DNA of 64,000 nt from JACCXM01 sp046328335 (GTDB lineage Bacteria; Chloroflexota; Chloroflexia; Thermomicrobiales; UBA6265): contig JAXLWU010000026.1 in assembly GCA_046328335.1 (NCBI GenBank), forward strand, positions 1 to 64,000. Reading direction: 5' to 3'. This document shows, one piece after another, positions 8,599 to 16,517 of the stretch (positions within the stretch are counted from its first letter, which is position 1; each line of letters begins with the position of its first letter). The translations under genes and the position numbers were made by a program. Under the pieces are notes generated by a model, which had not been told where the DNA came from, ran no database searches, and worked only from the letters and a program-made list of their open reading frames with translations.

Positions 8599-9981
8599 CT
8601 AGTAGCGAACCGGTTCGTGCGTCACCGGCGCCCGATCGGTGCCGGCGTAGTGGCTGAGGTGTTCGTCATAGGAAATGAAGAGGTTGCCGTGTGGGTCGTA
8701 GGGACGGGGCAGCGTCTCCAGCGCCACCTTCAGATCGAGCGCGGCGAGTTTCTCGATCGCCTGGGGTTTGTCGAGGTCGCGAATTTCGAGCCGGGAGCCG
8801 ACACGCTGGAAGGCGTGCTGGCCGACATCGTTCCAGAGCAGGACACTGGAGTAGCCATCGGCGCTGCCGACGCTGCCGACCGAGATATCGGCGGCGACCC
8901 CGAGGAAATCGGCGCATTCGTCGCAACCCTTGAGCGCGGCGCCGTGGAAATCACGAATCGGCTCTTCCAGCAGCATCTCGCCTTCGTGGCCGTAGAGATA
9001 GAGTTTGCCGCGAATGATGTCGATCTTGGCGATCTCCGCCAGGCCTATCTGGCGCCGTTCCTGAATCTCCCGCACCATCAACTGCTCGTAGTGAAAACTC
9101 TTGGTGCAGAGCAGCGCGACCGTCAGCACGACGGCGTCGACCTGCGAGGCGCCCCAATAGAATGGCCGTGCCTGCATCGCGCGCAAGCCCTGGATCTCGC
9201 AGGGGGTGCCGACGAGGGCGATGCGCGGGTGCTTCGGCAGGGTGTACTTCTTGAGATCGAGGTGACCGAGCGCCAGCGTCTGGTTGTAGAAACTGCCGGC
9301 GCAGGCGATCACGTCTTCCGGGGTTTGCGCTAGATGCGCGACGCCTTTCCACGGCTCCCGCTCGCTCGGTTTGGCGACTAGCGCCCCGTCGATCTCCCCC
9401 GCTTCCAGCAATGCGATCAGCAGCGCGGAAACCACGCCGCCGTCCTGGACGCCGGGGAGTGGATCCGCGACGCGGGCGGTGAGACGCGAAGTCGGGAGGC
9501 GGGAGTCAGGAGTCGGGAGTGCGGAACGAGGGGTGGGGGAAAGGGGAAGGGGGAAGGGGGAATGGCCGTTAGCGTGCTCGCGATGCTTGCTGCACGTCTC
9601 ACCGTTCCCCGCCGCGGACTCCTGACTCCTGACTCGCGACTCTCGACTCCCGACTTGCGACTCCTGACTCCCTTCCCCCTTTCCCCCTTTCCCCCTTTCC
9701 CCCACCCCGCCTTCAAGGATCGCCCCCAGCGTCTCGTAGCGCAAACCGCCGCGAGGGCAGAAGTCCCAGCAGAGGGAGCAACCGGTGCACATCTTGACCA
9801 GTTTCGGCAAATCGTCCGGGCCGATGCCGAGCGAATCGGACGGGCAGGCGGCAACGCAGACGCCGCACTGCACGCAGCGGCCCGCGTCGATGACCGCCCG
9901 TTCCAGTTCCCAGAACCAGACCTTGCCGGGCGCCTCGGCAATGTCGTTCATCTCGTCGCGGATGGCAAACGCGGCGCTCAC
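8599..9981 (-). CDS. FrhB/F420-type iron-sulfur flavoprotein, likely electron donor to sulfite reductase
   Basis: Residues 36-47 (CVQCGVCVAACP) and 65-76 (CTGCSLCWDFCP) are two [4Fe-4S] ferredoxin motifs. The FrhB-type flavin domain starts near residue 177 with VQDGGVVSALLIALLEAG, followed by GTPCEIQGL and CDECADFLGVAADISVG. This architecture is that of FqoF/FpoF and of the N-terminal half of methanogen F420-dependent sulfite reductase. Residues about 91-169 are a low-complexity insertion (RESQVGSRESRVRSQES and a Pro/Ser-rich half) encoded by a dispersed repeat between the two domains. The GTG at 9981 overlaps the stop of the sulfite reductase gene by four bases and follows GGAGG by eight, so coupling is expected. 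Proposed role: oxidise F420H2 or ferredoxin and feed the siroheme enzyme. Ferredoxin:coenzyme oxidoreductase is the alternative. Confidence 0.85.
   Translation of the reverse strand: MSAAFAIRDEMNDIAEAPGKVWFWELERAVIDAGRCVQCGVCVAACPSDSLGIGPDDLPKLVKMCTGCSLCWDFCPRGGLRYETLGAILEGGVGERGKGGKGEGSQESQVGSRESRVRSQESAAGNGETCSKHREHANGHSPFPLPLSPTPRSALPTPDSRLPTSRLTARVADPLPGVQDGGVVSALLIALLEAGEIDGALVAKPSEREPWKGVAHLAQTPEDVIACAGSFYNQTLALGHLDLKKYTLPKHPRIALVGTPCEIQGLRAMQARPFYWGASQVDAVVLTVALLCTKSFHYEQLMVREIQERRQIGLAEIAKIDIIRGKLYLYGHEGEMLLEEPIRDFHGAALKGCDECADFLGVAADISVGSVGSADGYSSVLLWNDVGQHAFQRVGSRLEIRDLDKPQAIEKLAALDLKVALETLPRPYDPHGNLFISYDEHLSHYAGTDRAPVTHEPVRY
9475..9711. repeat. Low-complexity inverted repeat inserted in frame in the FrhB-like gene
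   Basis: The left part is purine-rich (GGGAGTCAGGAGTCGGGAGT, then runs of GGGGAA). The right part is its approximate reverse complement (GACTCCTGACTCCTGACTCG, then CCCCCTTT repeats). About 50 bases of ordinary sequence separate the arms. The frame is kept open through the whole element. Similar tracts occur outside genes at 20095-20135, 27222-27256, 62116-62190 and 62440-62600. Confidence 0.75.
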
Positions 9982-11714
9982 CGCACCGCCTCCGCAGGGT
10001 GAAGCCCCTCTCCCATCGCAATGGGAGAGGGGTTGGGGTGAGGGCTCGCGCGAAGAGTCCACACATCTTCGGATTCGGCAGAGTCGTTCCCGCCATGTCC
10101 ACTTCGCAGCGTCTCCCGCAACGCCTGATTCGGCGTGCGGCGAGCCCACTCGTGGAACCGCTCACCCTCGCGCCGCTCGTCCACGAAACGATCGAAGACG
10201 TGAACGAGAGCATCCGGCACCTCGGTCACCGGCCGCGCGCCATCGACCCAGTCGATGAACGCCGCATCCCGGCCCAGACTCCCGCCAATCCCGATATCGA
10301 CGCCTTCGACAATGGCCGTTGCCGTCTTGGCGGTTTCCCCGCGGAACCCAACGTCGGCGATCTGCGGCTGGGCGCAGGAGGCGGAGCAGCCGGAGAAGTG
10401 AAGGCGAATGATTTCCGCGCCGGGGATGATGACGCGTTGATCGAGTTCGTGCGCCCACTGCAGCGCGCGCGCCTTCGTTTCGACGATGGCGAGGCGGCAG
10501 AACTCGTTGCCGGTGCAGGCGACCGCGCCGCGCGCGAACGGCTTCGGCGTGGGTGAGTAAGTCTGGAGCAGTGGTTCGGCGAGAAGATCTTCCAGCCGCG
10601 CATCGGGCACGCCGGTGAGAATGAAATTCTGGTCCGTGGTGAGCCGGATTTCGCCGTCGCCGTACGTTTCCGCCAGCCGCGCCGCCTCGATGAGATCTGG
10701 CCCCTGCATGCGGCCGACCGTGACATTGAGCCCGACGTACGAGATGCCTTCCTGGCGCTGGCGATGAATGCCGATGTGGTCCCCGCGGTAGTGGTTGGTG
10801 AGGTGCTCACCGGCGGGGGTGAGAGGAATGCGTGCGCGCGATGTCAGTTCGGCGCGGAACCGCTCCGGACCGAGTTCCTGGACGAGATAGCGCAGGCGGC
10901 AGGTCCAGCGGTTGTCGCGGTTTCCCAGTTCAGCGAAGAGTTGCGCGACGGCGCGGGCGATCTCGACCGCGTCCTCCGGCATCACGAAGACATCGACATC
11001 GGACGCCAGGCGCGGCCCATCGGAGAGGCCGCCGCCGACCAGCAGGTTGAATCCGACCGTGCCGTCATCGAGGCGAGCGGGAACGAGCGCGAGGTCGTTG
11101 ATTTCCGCCTGGGCGCAGTCCTCGCGGCAGCCGGTGACGCTCATCTTGAATTTGCGCGGCAGGTTGGCGTATTCGCGGTTGCCGGTGAAGAACTCGCTGA
11201 TCGCCGACGCCACCGGGTAGGCGTCGATCACTTCGTCGCCGTCGATCCCGGAGACCGGGCAGCAGAGGACGTTGCGCGCCGAATCGCCGCACGCCTGGAC
11301 GGTGGTGATCCCGACCGCTTCCAGCCGCTGCCAGATTTCGGGGATCGTTCCGATCGTGATCCAGTGGAGTTGGATATCCTGGCGGGTGGTGAGATCGAGA
11401 TAGCCATCGCCCCAGAGCGGGTGCGGTTCCGGCCCGCGGGCATGCTCCGTGGCGATGTCGCCGATCACTCGCGCCTGCGCCGCGGTGAGTTGGCCGCCGG
11501 GAATCTTCACCCGCAGCATGAAGGCGTCGCCGCCCTGGCGCTGGGGATAGAGCCCGACCCACTTCAGCCGCTCCGTCTCGCCATCGACGCTGAGGATCGA
11601 GGCGGGACCCTCGAGCGCGTAGCGGGTGAGGACCGCGTCCTTGACGTCGAGCGGGTGGCGCGCCGCCTTCCAGCGCTCGACCTGATTCAGTTTCTGCTCG
11701 TGCCCATGCGTCAT
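9978..11714 (-). CDS. Siroheme [4Fe-4S] sulfite/nitrite reductase
   Basis: Catalyses six-electron reduction of sulfite to sulfide, or nitrite to ammonia. Two ferrodoxin-like half domains repeat, as in the NirA/Sir family. The cluster-siroheme ligands are Cys400 and Cys406 (ACTGNEFC) and Cys443 and Cys447 (SGCSASC). Siroheme-side Arg motifs LTTRQDIQLHW and LTTDQNFIL are present in both halves. Context with APS reductase and siroheme genes favours sulfite. The last 22 or so residues (ASPHPNPSPIAMGEG and on) are read from a palindromic repeat at 10005-10032, so the native C-terminus was probably near residue 555. The gene ends four bases inside the FrhB-like gene. Confidence 0.9.
   Translation of the reverse strand: MTHGHEQKLNQVERWKAARHPLDVKDAVLTRYALEGPASILSVDGETERLKWVGLYPQRQGGDAFMLRVKIPGGQLTAAQARVIGDIATEHARGPEPHPLWGDGYLDLTTRQDIQLHWITIGTIPEIWQRLEAVGITTVQACGDSARNVLCCPVSGIDGDEVIDAYPVASAISEFFTGNREYANLPRKFKMSVTGCREDCAQAEINDLALVPARLDDGTVGFNLLVGGGLSDGPRLASDVDVFVMPEDAVEIARAVAQLFAELGNRDNRWTCRLRYLVQELGPERFRAELTSRARIPLTPAGEHLTNHYRGDHIGIHRQRQEGISYVGLNVTVGRMQGPDLIEAARLAETYGDGEIRLTTDQNFILTGVPDARLEDLLAEPLLQTYSPTPKPFARGAVACTGNEFCRLAIVETKARALQWAHELDQRVIIPGAEIIRLHFSGCSASCAQPQIADVGFRGETAKTATAIVEGVDIGIGGSLGRDAAFIDWVDGARPVTEVPDALVHVFDRFVDERREGERFHEWARRTPNQALRETLRSGHGGNDSAESEDVWTLRASPHPNPSPIAMGEGLHPAEAVR
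10005..10032. repeat. Perfect 12-bp palindrome inside the sulfite reductase 3' end
   Basis: Arms CCCCTCTCCCAT and ATGGGAGAGGGG with a CGCA loop, the same element as at 4953-4980. Here it is translated as part of the reductase and lies about 24 bases upstream of the GTG of the next gene, so the hairpin could affect transcription or translation between the two. Confidence 0.8.
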
Positions 11715-11751
11715 GATTGGTTCCTCGTTGGTTGATTTCTGGTCAGGAGGC

Positions 11752-11776
11752 GGGCGACGCGGGCATCGCCCCTACG
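11752..11776. repeat. REP-like short palindrome between sulfur genes
   Basis: GGGCGACGCGGGCATCGCCC followed by CTACG is a member of the GTAGGGGCGA palindrome family. It lies in the 91-base gap between APS reductase and sulfite reductase genes, within the operon. Confidence 0.6.
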
Positions 11777-11805
11777 ACGATCTGCTCGCCTTCTCGACTC
11801 GCCGT

Positions 11806-12570
11806 CTACGCGCGCAGCGCATTCCAGTCAACGACGCAGTGCATGCCGCATTCCTTGGTCGCGCTCGCTTCCCACCACCAGCGTCCGGCGCGCGGGTCTT
11901 CACCGGGACGGGTGGCGCGGGTGCAGGGGGCGCAGCCGATGCTGGTAAACCCGCGGTCGTAGAGGGCGTTGTGAGGAACATCGTTGGCGCGGATGTAGGC
12001 CCAGACCTGCTCGTCCGTCCAGTCGGCCAGCGGATTCAGTTTGACCATGCCGCCATGGGCGGCGTCGCGCTCGATCTTCCTGATCGACCGGCGAGTCACC
12101 AGGTGATCCCGGCGCTGGCCGGCGATCCAGGCGTCGAGACCGGTCAGCGCTCGCGACAGCGGGGAGACCTTGCGAATCTCGCAGCAGCGGACGCGCAGTT
12201 CCTGGCTCCGGTAGAACGCGTTCGGCCCGTGCTCGCCGACGAACGATTCCACCTCCCGCGAGGCCGGGGTGTAGACCTCGGCCGCGATGCCATAGCGCTC
12301 GCGCACGGTATCGATCAGATCGTGCGTCTCCTGCGGCAGGCGACCGCTATCGACGGTGAGTACCCGCAGTCCCGGCGCGATGCGGTGGGCCATGTCGAGA
12401 ATGACCATGCCGTCGGCCTGAAAACTGGTGGCGAGCGCGATCCGCGAGCCGAACCGCTCCCCCGCCCAGGCCAGGAGATCTTGAGGCGTCCACGGCTCGA
12501 ACTCGGCGGCGAGCGCCGCAATCTCCGTGTCCGCCAGCGCCGGGGGCGGCGCCGGCACGATATCAATCAT
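11806..12570 (-). CDS. cysH: Adenylyl-sulfate (APS) reductase, CysH family
   Basis: Reduces activated sulfate to sulfite using thioredoxin in assimilatory sulfate reduction. The nucleotide motif region has LATSFQADGMVILDM and TVDSGRLPQET. Cys129-Cys130 (RCCEIRK) and Cys213-x2-Cys216 (GCAPCTR) form the [4Fe-4S] ligand set typical of APS rather than PAPS reductases, and the catalytic ECGMH box is at residues 240-244. The ATG at 12570 overlaps the SUMT stop by eight bases and follows GGGAGG. No ATP sulfurylase gene lies in this window, so APS formation must be encoded elsewhere. Confidence 0.92.
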   Translation of the reverse strand: MIDIVPAPPPALADTEIAALAAEFEPWTPQDLLAWAGERFGSRIALATSFQADGMVILDMAHRIAPGLRVLTVDSGRLPQETHDLIDTVRERYGIAAEVYTPASREVESFVGEHGPNAFYRSQELRVRCCEIRKVSPLSRALTGLDAWIAGQRRDHLVTRRSIRKIERDAAHGGMVKLNPLADWTDEQVWAYIRANDVPHNALYDRGFTSIGCAPCTRATRPGEDPRAGRWWWEASATKECGMHCVVDWNALRA

Positions 12571-13438
12571 GGGAACCTCCCGTGAGGGTCAGCTGGGCGG
12601 GCGACGGCTCGCGCCAGGGCAGGAACGGGGCCGCGCGCGCCCGCCGGGAATCGCGATCATCGCGCGCGATCGCCGTGAGCGGTCCCGTGACCGCCGACTG
12701 GGCGAAGAGCGCGCGGTAGCGCACGACGTCGCCAATGACAACGAGGACCGGCGCGGCGAGTTGGGCAGCCGCGACGACCTCGGGTAGGTCGTTCAGGGTC
12801 GAGACCACGACTCGTTGCTCGGGCAACGAACCGGAGGCAATCGCCGCGGCGGGGGTATCGGCGGCACGGCCGCCGGCGAGGAGCCGATCGCGAATCGCCG
12901 CGATCTGGCTGAGCCCCATCAGGACAACGACGGTGCCGGGCGAGGCCGCCAGCCAGTCCCAGTCGATGGCGCTCTCCGGTTTGGCCGGGTCTTCATGCCC
13001 GGTCACGATGGTCAGCGACGAGGAACGCTCGCGGTGCGTCACCGGGATACCGGCGCTGGCAGGGACGGCGGTCGCCGCGGTCAAGCCCGGCACCACCTCG
13101 ACCGGAATGCCGGCATCGATCAAGGTGGCAACTTCCTCACCGCCACGACCGAAGACGTAGGGATCACCCCCCTTGAGGCGGACGACGTGCTTGCCGGCGC
13201 GGGCCCGCGCGACGAGGAGCGCTTCGATGCCGCGCTGCTCGAGGGCGGCGCGGCCGCGCGCCTTGCCGACGAAAATGCGCTCGGCGGTGGGTGGCGCCTC
13301 GTCGATCAGCGCGGGAGCCACCAGCCGGTCGTAGACGAGCACGTCGGCGTTGCGGACGCGGGCGAGGCCGCGCACGGTGATCAATTCCGGGTCGCCGGGT
13401 CCCGCGCCGACGATGGAGACGCGCCCCTGCGTGGCCAT
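12563..13438 (-). CDS. cobA: Uroporphyrinogen-III C-methyltransferase (SUMT)
   Basis: Transfers two methyl groups from SAM to uroporphyrinogen III, giving precorrin-2 for siroheme. The SUMT motifs are VSIVGAGPGDPELITVRG at the N-terminus, VYDRLV, the VVRLKGGDPYVFGRGGEE SAM loop, and GIPVTHRE. The 291-residue length is somewhat longer than usual, with a basic tail after residue 255. The ATG at 13438 forms a TAATG overlap with the upstream stop and has GAGG just before it. A longer frame running antisense into the neighbour is not the real start. It supplies siroheme to the reductase encoded two genes downstream. Confidence 0.92.
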   Translation of the reverse strand: MATQGRVSIVGAGPGDPELITVRGLARVRNADVLVYDRLVAPALIDEAPPTAERIFVGKARGRAALEQRGIEALLVARARAGKHVVRLKGGDPYVFGRGGEEVATLIDAGIPVEVVPGLTAATAVPASAGIPVTHRERSSSLTIVTGHEDPAKPESAIDWDWLAASPGTVVVLMGLSQIAAIRDRLLAGGRAADTPAAAIASGSLPEQRVVVSTLNDLPEVVAAAQLAAPVLVVIGDVVRYRALFAQSAVTGPLTAIARDDRDSRRARAAPFLPWREPSPAQLTLTGGSHD

Positions 13439-14100
13439 TACGCTACCTCCCTGGTGCCCTCGGAACGGAGCCCGGCGGCGACCCGGGACTGAACGAGGTC
13501 CCGCGCGGTGTCGCGCTCGCCGGCGCGGAGCGCCGCGAAGACCTCGTCGGTGATTGCCGCCTGCCAGTGCTCGTACTCGGGCGTTGGTCCCTGCGCTTTC
13601 AGGCTGTCCCGCACCTCGCCCAGGATGGCCAACAGTTCGCCGTACTCGCGCGGAATGTCCTGATCGAGATGCTCCCGCAGCCAGCGCGCGAACGCCGGAC
13701 TGCGGCCGTTGGTGGAAATGCCGAGTTGCAGATCGCCACGGCGAACCGTTGCCACCGCGAAGAAATCGCAGTAGGGGATGTCGTCGACCGCCTGGGCGAG
13801 GATGCCGGCGGCGCGAGCATCGATCACCACCCGGGCATTGACGTTGTTGTCGTCGGTGGCGGCAATGACCAGCGAGACCCCGGCCAGGTCGCTCGGATCG
13901 TACTCTCGTTGCTGCCACGCGATCGCGCCCGCCGCGGCGAGGGCCGCGATGCGCGGCCGCGCCGTGGGACTGACCACGGTGACGCTGGCCCCGGAACGGA
14001 GCAAGGCGTCGATCTTGCCATCGGCGATCTCACCACCGCCGACAAGCAGGCATTGCTTGCCCTCGAGCACGAGGGCGATTGGATAACAGATAGGGGGCAT
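13438..14100 (-). CDS. Precorrin-2 dehydrogenase / siroheme synthase N-terminal type
   Basis: Performs NAD+-dependent oxidation of precorrin-2 to sirohydrochlorin and probably iron insertion, as in Met8p and the N-terminal half of CysG. The NAD site is CLLVGGGEIADGKIDALLRSG (near residues 18-38), with the VVSPTA and VIAATDD motifs that follow, and CDFFAVATVRRGDLQLGIST with the NGRSPAFA motif near residue 132. It is 220 residues, so dehydrogenase-chelatase only. It is the first large gene of the operon, 60 bases after the small leader ORF and about 270 bases after the predicted start of transcription. Confidence 0.9.
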   Translation of the reverse strand: MPPICYPIALVLEGKQCLLVGGGEIADGKIDALLRSGASVTVVSPTARPRIAALAAAGAIAWQQREYDPSDLAGVSLVIAATDDNNVNARVVIDARAAGILAQAVDDIPYCDFFAVATVRRGDLQLGISTNGRSPAFARWLREHLDQDIPREYGELLAILGEVRDSLKAQGPTPEYEHWQAAITDEVFAALRAGERDTARDLVQSRVAAGLRSEGTREVA

Positions 14101-14162
14101 CGCTGCACCGACTCCCCAGATCAGCCGTTGGATTGTGACGAACGAATGAGGTGAATCAGGAA

Positions 14163-14339
14163 TCAGCAGGGACGGGGACAGGTCTCACTGCGGTTGGGAG
14201 CGTCAAAAGGGGTGCCGTTGGAGAAAAAGACGTAGACAAACGACCAGGAATCACACACGACCCGGCCGCGACGGCGCGTTCCGCCGCGCAAGCGCCAGTT
14301 CGCTTGTTCCGCCCGGTTCATGGTGTCCAGTGCCGGCAT
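14163..14339 (-). CDS. Possible 58-residue leader peptide ending Cys-Pro-Arg-Pro-Cys
   Basis: The leader between the sulfur-operon promoter and its first gene holds an open frame from ATG at 14339 to TGA at 14163. It has an Arg-rich middle, a hydrophobic stretch WSFVYVFF, and ends ETCPRPC with three Cys in all. A Cys-rich end on a leader ORF upstream of sulfate genes would suit Cys-dependent attenuation, known in other phyla. There is no clear ribosome binding site, and it could be a chance frame or a repeat remnant. Confidence 0.3.
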   Translation of the reverse strand: MPALDTMNRAEQANWRLRGGTRRRGRVVCDSWSFVYVFFSNGTPFDAPNRSETCPRPC

Positions 14340-14380
14340 CACGGCGCCTATCTGACTTCATACTGGAGTTCTGGATCAAG

Positions 14381-14409
14381 AATATAAGTATCCCCCACCG
14401 GGTTGTCAA
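14381..14409 (-). promoter_or_regulatory. Sigma-70-type promoter of the sulfate-assimilation operon
   Basis: On the minus strand TTGACA (14404-14409) and TATATT (14381-14386) are separated by exactly 17 bases. Transcription would start near 14373, leaving a leader of about 270 bases before the first large gene. The match to consensus is 6/6 and 5/6. Confidence 0.75.
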
Positions 14410-14562
14410 GACCCTTCGTGGCGAAACCGACCTTCCCTTGCGGAATCACCGCGCTGGGCTGACCAGTGATCCAACTGGCCGATTGCCGAGTACAGATCAC
14501 GGAAGGCGCCACGGCGGTTTCCAACATGCGGTTCAGCGGTGATGAATCAGGCAGGGGTGGGT

Positions 14563-15747
14563 ATGGATCGCCGGCGGTTGATGATGGCATCGGGAGCATG
14601 GGCCGTTGCGCTGCTGGGCGGCGTCTCGGGCACGGCCGCGAGCCAGGATGCGACACCGGTGGTGGGCGTCTTGCCGCCAGTGGTGGCGTCCGGATTGACC
14701 AACCCGCGCGGCATGATCTGGAGCAGCGATGGCTCATTGCTCGTCGCACTCGCCGGCGCTGCCGGATCGACGGCGGGAGTGCCGGAGGTGCCACCGCCGG
14801 CGGGACCATTTGTCGGCGGGCCCTCGGCGGCAGTGGTCCGGATCGACGGGGGCTGCCCTGTGCCCGTGGCGAGCGGACTCCCCTCCGTTCACGACGGCGA
14901 GGGGAGCATCAGCGGCGCCGCCGACCTCGCCATCCTGCACGACAGTCTCTATGTCCTCATCGCGGGCGGCGGCGAGGTCTTCGGCAATCCGGGAACGACC
15001 AATGGTGTCTATCGGATCGAGGATGACGGCGCGACGACGCTGATCGCCGATACCTTCGCCTGGCTCCTGCAAAACCCGCCCGACAAGGCTGGATGGACCG
15101 CGCCGCCGGAGGGCTACCCGACACCCGGCAGTCCCTATGCCATGGTTGCAGATGAGGAGGCGGGAGTGCTCTGGGTCGTCGATGCCCTCGATGGCCTGAT
15201 CCTGACCGTAACGCCTGCCGGGGAAATCCGCCTCGTCGGTCAACTTTCGGAAGGGCATCCGGTCCCGACCGCTATTGCCCTGGCGCCGGGAGGCGGCGTC
15301 GATATCGGCACCCTCACTGCCGCGCCATTCCTCGACGGCAGCGCCAAAGTCGTTCACCTCGATCCGGACGGGACGGTAAGCGACGTCTGGACCGGCTTGA
15401 CGGCGGTCACCGGGTTGGCGCTCGCCCCCGATGGAACGCGCTATGCGGTCGAACTCTCGACGGGCAATACGCTGGAACCGCCGTTCCTGACCCCCGGCAG
15501 TGGCCGCGTGGTGCATCAGACCGGGCCGGATAGCCTGGAAGTGGTGGCGAGCGGCCTGCTCTTTCCGGTCCTGGGGAAGATCGGGCCGGACCACGCGCTC
15601 TACGTCTCGCTCCCGGGAATCGGCGCCGATGACGGCAGCGGGGACATTGTGCGTATTGCGCTGCCAGGTTCCTCGTCACGTAATGCAAGTGACACGAGTG
15701 ACCAGGAACCCGCGTGCCCGCCGATGACGGCGACGGCGGCGGTGTGA
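14563..15747 (+). CDS. Exported ScyD/ScyE-family beta-propeller protein
   Basis: An exported protein with repeated propeller blades, paralogous to the gene at 57293. The N-terminus DRRRLMMASGAWAVALLGG looks like a Tat-type signal, ending near ASQDATPV. Blade-like motifs include GLTNPRGMIWSSDGSLLVA, LAPDGTRYAVE and VVHLDPDGTVSDVW. Family-typical GVYRI and SGRVVH motifs are present. The ScyD/ScyE name comes from cyanobacterial scytonemin clusters, but nothing here makes scytonemin; the propeller probably binds or processes extracellular ligand. ATG at 14563 has GGGGTGGG before it; a GTG at 14539 is an alternative. A perfect hairpin ends the gene. Confidence 0.8.
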   Translation: MDRRRLMMASGAWAVALLGGVSGTAASQDATPVVGVLPPVVASGLTNPRGMIWSSDGSLLVALAGAAGSTAGVPEVPPPAGPFVGGPSAAVVRIDGGCPVPVASGLPSVHDGEGSISGAADLAILHDSLYVLIAGGGEVFGNPGTTNGVYRIEDDGATTLIADTFAWLLQNPPDKAGWTAPPEGYPTPGSPYAMVADEEAGVLWVVDALDGLILTVTPAGEIRLVGQLSEGHPVPTAIALAPGGGVDIGTLTAAPFLDGSAKVVHLDPDGTVSDVWTGLTAVTGLALAPDGTRYAVELSTGNTLEPPFLTPGSGRVVHQTGPDSLEVVASGLLFPVLGKIGPDHALYVSLPGIGADDGSGDIVRIALPGSSSRNASDTSDQEPACPPMTATAAV

Positions 15748-15792
15748 TCGCCCATGGTGCGGTTATCCAGTCGCCCTTATCGTCGAAAAACA

Positions 15793-15828
15793 AAAGAACA
15801 CCACCAGCACTCGCTGGTGGTGTTCTTT
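15793..15828. terminator. Bidirectional rho-independent terminator
   Basis: A perfect 16-bp stem (AAAGAACACCACCAGC and its complement) closes on an ACTC loop, with A-rich sequence on the left and CTTT on the right. It lies between the convergent ScyD-like and Cys-rich protein genes. Confidence 0.88.
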
Positions 15829-15844
15829 CGGGCGACACGCGCCG

Positions 15845-16183
15845 CTACGCGCTCTGGCAGTACCCGCCATTGCAGATGACGTCGATGCCACAGCACTCGA
15901 ACCCGTCGTTGCAGTGTTCTCCCAGTTCGAGACAACACCGCTTCTCCGTCTCCGGATAGTAGTGCTGACTGTTCGCCGTGCGGCAGACCGTGGTCCCCTT
16001 GCACTCCACGCTCTTCTTGCAGCGCTCGGTCAATCCCTTGTGGCCGGACTTGTGTCGCTTGCGGGCCTGGGTCTGTTCCACTCCGACCACGCTCACCCCG
16101 AGCCCGGCCACCGCCAGCCGGCGCAGCACCGTCCGTCGGGACTCCCGCCCCGCCAACCCGCGGCTGAGGGCATCGAATCGCAT
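15845..16183 (-). CDS. Small Tat-exported Cys-rich protein
   Basis: A 112-residue exported protein of a family seen four times in this window. The leader MRFDALSRGLAGRESRRTVL carries the twin Arg, followed by a hydrophobic AVAGLGVSVVGV. After a Lys/Arg/His-rich linker, the mature domain has eleven or so Cys, with CCLELGEHCNDGFECCGIDV and CNGGYC near the end, suggesting a disulfide-bonded knottin-like or dickkopf-like fold. Function is unknown; a secreted structural or binding role is plausible. ATG at 16183 is chosen because the RFD-x-SRR leader starts there in the related proteins; longer frames upstream have no leader. Confidence 0.7.
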   Translation of the reverse strand: MRFDALSRGLAGRESRRTVLRRLAVAGLGVSVVGVEQTQARKRHKSGHKGLTERCKKSVECKGTTVCRTANSQHYYPETEKRCCLELGEHCNDGFECCGIDVICNGGYCQSA

Positions 16184-16474
16184 TCCGTTCACGATCACTC
16201 GCTCCGTTTCTCGCTCACTCCCTCGTCGCCGCCCCAACGTGCGGCCACCCCCACAGGATGCGATGGCAAGGGGGGTGTTGGCTGTCAAGCAGCGTGCTGC
16301 GAGCCTGTCAAGTTGGGAACAGGTGGTCGGTGAGGCAGCGGGCTGCGGAGGGTGGCTTCCTTGGCTGGGGAGGACGGGCGGCGCAGGCGTGGCCCGCGCC
16401 ACTCGCTACAACGGTGCCGGTTCATATTTCCGCAGTCGGAGAAACGGCCTGATTTTTTGCGATCCGCAATACGC

Positions 16475-16517
16475 AACCGCCCCGGAGCGGGTTGGCTGAA
16501 CCCGGTCCGGGGCGGTT
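16475..16517. repeat. Strong two-part hairpin, possible structured RNA
   Basis: The outer 12-bp stem AACCGCCCCGGA/TCCGGGGCGGTT encloses a GC/GG mismatch and an inner GGGTT/AACCC stem. No T run follows on either strand. It is 290 bases upstream of the Cys-rich gene and could be a processing signal or small RNA. Confidence 0.45.

Noticed and set aside
14101..14380. Possible SAM or other riboswitch in the sulfur leader
   Set aside because: I looked for the SAM-I and SAM-II core motifs and did not see them; only the small ORF stands out.
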